A DNA stretch of 9,336 nucleotides, taken from the NCBI GenBank assembly GCA_030625445.1, contig DAOUQU010000045.1, forward strand, positions 1-9,336, given 5' to 3'. Source of the DNA: Gammaproteobacteria bacterium (GTDB taxonomy: Bacteria > Pseudomonadota > Gammaproteobacteria > Chromatiales > Chromatiaceae). Positions 6,626 to 9,336 of the stretch are shown here, piece by piece (position 1 is the first letter of the stretch; each line of letters begins with the position of its first letter). The translations under genes were made by a program, and so were the position numbers. Under the pieces are notes generated by a model. It had not been told where the DNA came from, ran no database searches, and saw only the letters and a list, made by a program, of their open reading frames with translations.

Positions 6626-7084
6626 ATGCAATTCATGATGCCCTGTTTCCGTGCCATGACGGCGCAGGATCTCTCAACTGTGATGGAGATAGAAACAGCA
6701 GCTTATGCGCACTCCTGGTCGGAAGGAAACTTTAGAGACTGCCTCTCAGCCGGTTATGAGATGGTGATCTGTGATCTGGAGCAGCAGATCATTGGCTATG
6801 GCGTGATGTCAATGGCCGCTGGCGAGGCGCATCTGTTGAATCTTTGTATTCATCCACAGAAACAGGGCAGGGGGCACGGACGACAACTGCTGAATCACCT
6901 GATGCAGATTGCCGATCAAAAAAAAGCGGGCACGGTCTTTCTTGAAGTCCGTGCATCGAATAACAGGGCCAGCACTCTCTATCACATGGCCGGTTTCAAT
7001 GAGATCGGTTTTCGTACTGGCTATTACCCTGCGGGCAGCGGCCGGGAAGACGCCATTGTTTTTGCAAGAAGCATACTCAAATGA
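6626..7084 (+). CDS. rimI: Ribosomal protein bS18 N-alpha-acetyltransferase
   Basis: RimI is a GNAT-family enzyme that acetylates the N-terminal alanine of ribosomal protein S18 using acetyl-CoA. From the ATG at 6626 the protein has 152 residues, close to the 148 of E. coli. The acetyl-CoA loop is HPQKQGRGHGRQLL (about 77-90). FLEVRASNNRASTLYHMAGF carries Glu107 and Tyr119, matching catalytic Glu103 and Tyr115 of E. coli RimI. The C-terminal RTGYYPAGSGREDAIVFA is typical. The start is uncertain: a GTG at 6614 overlaps the glycosylase stop, and ATGs at 6635 and 6638 are also in frame; none has a strong ribosome site, suggesting translational coupling to the upstream gene. It is the last gene of the leuA unit. 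Confidence 0.93.
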   Translation: MQFMMPCFRAMTAQDLSTVMEIETAAYAHSWSEGNFRDCLSAGYEMVICDLEQQIIGYGVMSMAAGEAHLLNLCIHPQKQGRGHGRQLLNHLMQIADQKKAGTVFLEVRASNNRASTLYHMAGFNEIGFRTGYYPAGSGREDAIVFARSILK

Positions 7085-7116
7085 GTTAGTGAATAATCTT
7101 CGCAGTGACTGAACAG

Positions 7117-7136
7117 GCCGTCTGAATTCAAACGGC
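7117..7136. terminator. Near-perfect hairpin after rimI, matching a Neisseria uptake-sequence dialect
   Basis: GCCGTCTGAATTCAAACGGC is a 20-base palindrome with one mismatched pair, 33 bases past the rimI stop. Its left half, with two flanking bases (AGGCCGTCTGAA, 7115-7126), is identical to a 12-base DNA uptake sequence dialect of Neisseriaceae, where inverted pairs often serve as terminators. There is no T-run after it, so intrinsic termination is uncertain. Confidence 0.35.
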
Positions 7137-7250
7137 GCAACACAGAAGAGGGACAACAGGGCAAGCAGGATCGGTAAGTTATTTTTTGACAGCGACTAAG
7201 CCATTACCGCTTGGAATAGGTAGTGAATAGCCATGATTGTGGATTAACTA

Positions 7251-7883
7251 ATGTCTTTTGTAAAAATAGTAGAGAGTTTTCTTAAAGAGAAAAAAAGAGT
7301 TGTTCTTGTTGGTAACGCTCCAATAAAGACAAATGTTATTAATAGGAAATTACTATCTGGTTTTATTGATGATTCGGAGGTGGTTATCAGAATGAACTGT
7401 GCAAGTAACTACTCAAAAGGAACAGGGAAGAAAACTGACATTCTAGGGGTGCTCAATATCGGAGACCCGGCAATTGAATTTTCATACAGAAAAAAGATTA
7501 ATAAATATGTAAAGAAAGATATTTCCTCTGTTTGGTTCAGTCGACCTCTAAATCTATATGATAGTAGCAAGATACTAACTCAGGATGAGTTGTCCGGGCA
7601 TATCCTGAATTTTCAAGAGTTAAACCATATCCCAACACACGCAATTTCCAAAGAGCAGTATCAATCCATAAGTAAGATGATTTCTCCGGCTAATGGAGGC
7701 AATTCAAATGATCCAAGTACAGGATTCTGTATTTTGCATATGATGCTTTTAGCTGAAGAGTTTAAAGGTCTGAAAAAGTTTATAGTGGGATTTACCTGGG
7801 AAGGATGGGTGGGTCATAAATGGGAAATTGAAAAGAAAATTTGTTTAGATTTACATAAAAATGGTGATATTTATATTCTATAA
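7251..7883 (+). CDS. GT29/sialyltransferase-like glycosyltransferase
   Basis: This 210-residue protein is probably a glycosyltransferase related to family GT29. It shows three signatures of that fold in order. The first is an L-like motif, VVLVGNAP (17-24) with SEVVIRMN (42-49) and GKKTDILG (59-66). The second is an S-like motif, NDPSTGFCILHMM (153-165). The third is a HxxxxE motif in GHKWEIEKK (His189, Glu194), placed near the C-terminus as in bacterial GT29-like proteins. There is no signal peptide or membrane segment, so it is expected in the cytoplasm, acting on a polysaccharide or lipid-linked glycan; the donor (a CMP-sugar in characterised relatives) cannot be told. It is the first gene of the AT-rich block and lies 33 bases before a GT2 gene. 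The ribosome site is weak (GGA seven bases before the ATG). Confidence 0.7.
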   Translation: MSFVKIVESFLKEKKRVVLVGNAPIKTNVINRKLLSGFIDDSEVVIRMNCASNYSKGTGKKTDILGVLNIGDPAIEFSYRKKINKYVKKDISSVWFSRPLNLYDSSKILTQDELSGHILNFQELNHIPTHAISKEQYQSISKMISPANGGNSNDPSTGFCILHMMLLAEEFKGLKKFIVGFTWEGWVGHKWEIEKKICLDLHKNGDIYIL

Positions 7884-7916
7884 CTTGGTTGAGAATGCAC
7901 TGAAAGGTAATAGTAA

Positions 7917-8921
7917 ATGAAAATTAGTGTGGTTCTTCCGGTTTACAATGTCGAGCATTATCTGGAAGAGTGTTTAAATTCTCTTATTGCGCAAACATTG
8001 CAAGATATCGAGGTCATATGTATTAACGATTGTAGTATCGATGATTCATTGCTTATTCTGACTAGATATGCAGATAAAGACTCAAGAATAAGGATTATTA
8101 ACCACAGAAAAAATCAGGGTCAGGGCGCTGCTAGAAACAGAGGCTTGCAAGATGCTATTGGAGAATATGTTTATTTTATGGACAGTGATGACTATCTGGC
8201 AGGTATGAACGCGCTGGAGCATATGTATGCAGCTTGTATAGTCGATGATATTGACATACTAAGTTTTAACCACCGAACGATAGGGATGGAAGAGAAAGAG
8301 TATATCCGTGACATGGATCATAATACTATTGTCAACGGAAAGATGTATTTACAACACCCTGGAATGGGCGGTGTAATGGTTTGGCTGAGATTGTACCGAA
8401 GAGAGTACCTCGAGTCTCTGGACTTTGCATTTATTACGGAAATAATAGCTGAGGACGATGAAGCGCTGCCTCGAATATACTATGATGCAAAAAAAGTTAA
8501 GCACATAAAAGATATTTTACTGGCCTATCGTCGTAGAGATAGTTCGAGTTCAACTTCTGCAGCATCGAAGCAGCTTATTGATGGATTAATAGCAGTGGTG
8601 AAAACATACTTGACCTTGTGTAAGCGCGAAAACGATATTGAGCTCAATACGTATTTATATAACAAAGGACTGGGGTACCTTTTTGTCCTTTATGAAAAGA
8701 TATTTTATGTTGATGACAGGGCTGTGGAGCTTGAGAAGTACGAGTGGTTGGTTGGATCATCAGGCTTCACTTCCTTTGAACAGAGATTGATTAGGAATGA
8801 AGAAAAATTTATTGTTTATACCAAGGTCGAGAAAAAGAACAAAAAACACAATCCGTTCGTATATTATGTGCGTCGTTTCAGAATTCACTATTTTAAAAAC
8901 ATCCGTAAATATGGGGTATAA
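7917..8921 (+). CDS. Family 2 glycosyltransferase
   Basis: A GT-A fold, nucleotide-sugar-dependent glycosyltransferase, probably adding one sugar to a surface polysaccharide (O antigen, capsule or exopolysaccharide) at the cytoplasmic face of the membrane. The N-terminal domain is textbook: ISVVLPVYNVEHYLEECLNS (3-22), EVICINDCSIDDS, the GQGAARNRGL segment (68-77) and YFMDSDDYL with the metal/nucleotide DxD motif at 89-92. TEIIAEDDEALPRIYYDA matches the catalytic-base region (ED). The C-terminal part (about 215-334) is specific to the individual enzyme and ends in a basic stretch rich in Lys, Arg and aromatics that could contact membrane. GAAAGG nine bases before the ATG supports the start. 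It is probably co-transcribed with the GT29-like gene. Base composition is AT-rich, as in its neighbours. The sugar specificity cannot be told. Confidence 0.92.
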   Translation: MKISVVLPVYNVEHYLEECLNSLIAQTLQDIEVICINDCSIDDSLLILTRYADKDSRIRIINHRKNQGQGAARNRGLQDAIGEYVYFMDSDDYLAGMNALEHMYAACIVDDIDILSFNHRTIGMEEKEYIRDMDHNTIVNGKMYLQHPGMGGVMVWLRLYRREYLESLDFAFITEIIAEDDEALPRIYYDAKKVKHIKDILLAYRRRDSSSSTSAASKQLIDGLIAVVKTYLTLCKRENDIELNTYLYNKGLGYLFVLYEKIFYVDDRAVELEKYEWLVGSSGFTSFEQRLIRNEEKFIVYTKVEKKNKKHNPFVYYVRRFRIHYFKNIRKYGV

Positions 8922-8952
8922 ATAGAGGTTGTTTTACTGTCCACGATAGGGA

Positions 8953-9336
8953 TCAGCGAACCTCACGCCACGCCTTGGGTGGTTTTCTGGTTGCAATATC
9001 TATAATTACATCATATATTTCTTCGCCAATATTATTTATATTAAAGCGCTCATCTATCTCTTGATAGAAATTATCGGTAATTATCTTTAGTTTAGTGGTA
9101 TCAGTAACGCTCCGTTCAATAACTTCTGCAGCCTCCTTTGTGCTGTTCACCAAAAATCCTGTAACATTGTTATTTAAAATTTCGCACGGGCCTTCATTGT
9201 CGTTAAATGATAATACGGGGGTTCTCATTAACCCTGCCTCAAGCATTGTTAATGAAAATGATTCAACTTTTGATGATATAAAGTACATGTCAAACATGTT
9301 GATATAATCGATCGGATTGTTTACAGATTTAATAAA
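8953..9336 (-). CDS. Family 4 glycosyltransferase, C-terminal end (partial)
   Basis: The last 127 codons and stop of a gene that enters from the right edge on the minus strand; the frame is open through 9336, so the ATG at 9297 is internal. The visible part is the nucleotide-sugar-binding second domain of a GT-B enzyme: IDYINMFDMYFISSKVESFS leads into the EX7E motif (Glu25 and Glu33 of the visible segment, ESFSLTMLE), then AGLMRTPVLSF, GPCEIL, and VTGFLVNST, all typical of GT4 (glycosyl transferases group 1). It likely transfers a hexose from a nucleotide sugar during surface-polysaccharide synthesis. It converges on the GT2 gene, with only 31 bases between the stops and no clear terminator. 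It is AT-rich like the rest of the block. The missing N-terminal acceptor domain prevents a closer call. Confidence 0.9.
   Translation of the reverse strand, partial: FIKSVNNPIDYINMFDMYFISSKVESFSLTMLEAGLMRTPVLSFNDNEGPCEILNNNVTGFLVNSTKEAAEVIERSVTDTTKLKIITDNFYQEIDERFNINNIGEEIYDVIIDIATRKPPKAWREVR

Noticed and set aside
7186..7214. Promoter for the GT29-like gene with perfect -35 TTGACA at 7186-7191
   Set aside because: No acceptable -10 box occurs at 16-18 bases; the best later candidate (TGGAAT) needs a 20-base spacer. The promoter of this block is therefore unresolved.

Overview
The window looks like a chromosomal segment of a gammaproteobacterium, probably an environmental lineage outside the enterics. 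The reasons are the split glycine decarboxylase (gcvPA/gcvPB), a leuA of the ordinary proteobacterial long type, a type-4 uracil-DNA glycosylase overlapping rimI, and several unrelated palindromic repeats in the gaps between genes. No strain can be named from the sequence alone.

Layout. Positions 1-3738, all on the minus strand, hold the glycine cleavage genes in the order gcvT, gcvH, gcvPA, gcvPB; gcvPB runs off the left edge. Together they oxidise glycine to CO2, ammonia and methylene-tetrahydrofolate. The gaps gcvH/gcvPA and gcvPA/gcvPB each contain a palindromic repeat of a different family. A gap of about 600 bases (3739-4339) separates divergent gcvT and leuA. It holds two more repeats, a putative promoter for each side, and a leader region in front of leuA. 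Positions 4340-7084, plus strand, hold leuA, a type-4 uracil-DNA glycosylase and rimI, with overlapping or nearly touching ends. A near-perfect hairpin follows rimI.

From about 7140 the composition changes abruptly from GC-rich to AT-rich (60-base lines: 42/60 G+C at 6181-6240, 18/60 at 7261-7320). Here begins a surface-polysaccharide block: a GT29/sialyltransferase-like protein, a GT2 glycosyltransferase, and on the opposite strand the C-terminal end of a GT4 glycosyltransferase cut by the right edge. This block was probably acquired or exchanged horizontally.

The most interesting signal is the leuA leader. A strong-looking sigma70 promoter is followed by a short Leu-rich reading frame (5 Leu codons in 8) whose Leu codons overlap a 9-base segment exactly complementary to the leuA Shine-Dalgarno region. 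This suggests leucine-responsive translational attenuation. A second lead is the N-terminus of the uracil-DNA glycosylase, which resembles the clamp-loader-binding peptide of the DNA polymerase III psi subunit (HolD), whose gene sits next to rimI in E. coli.
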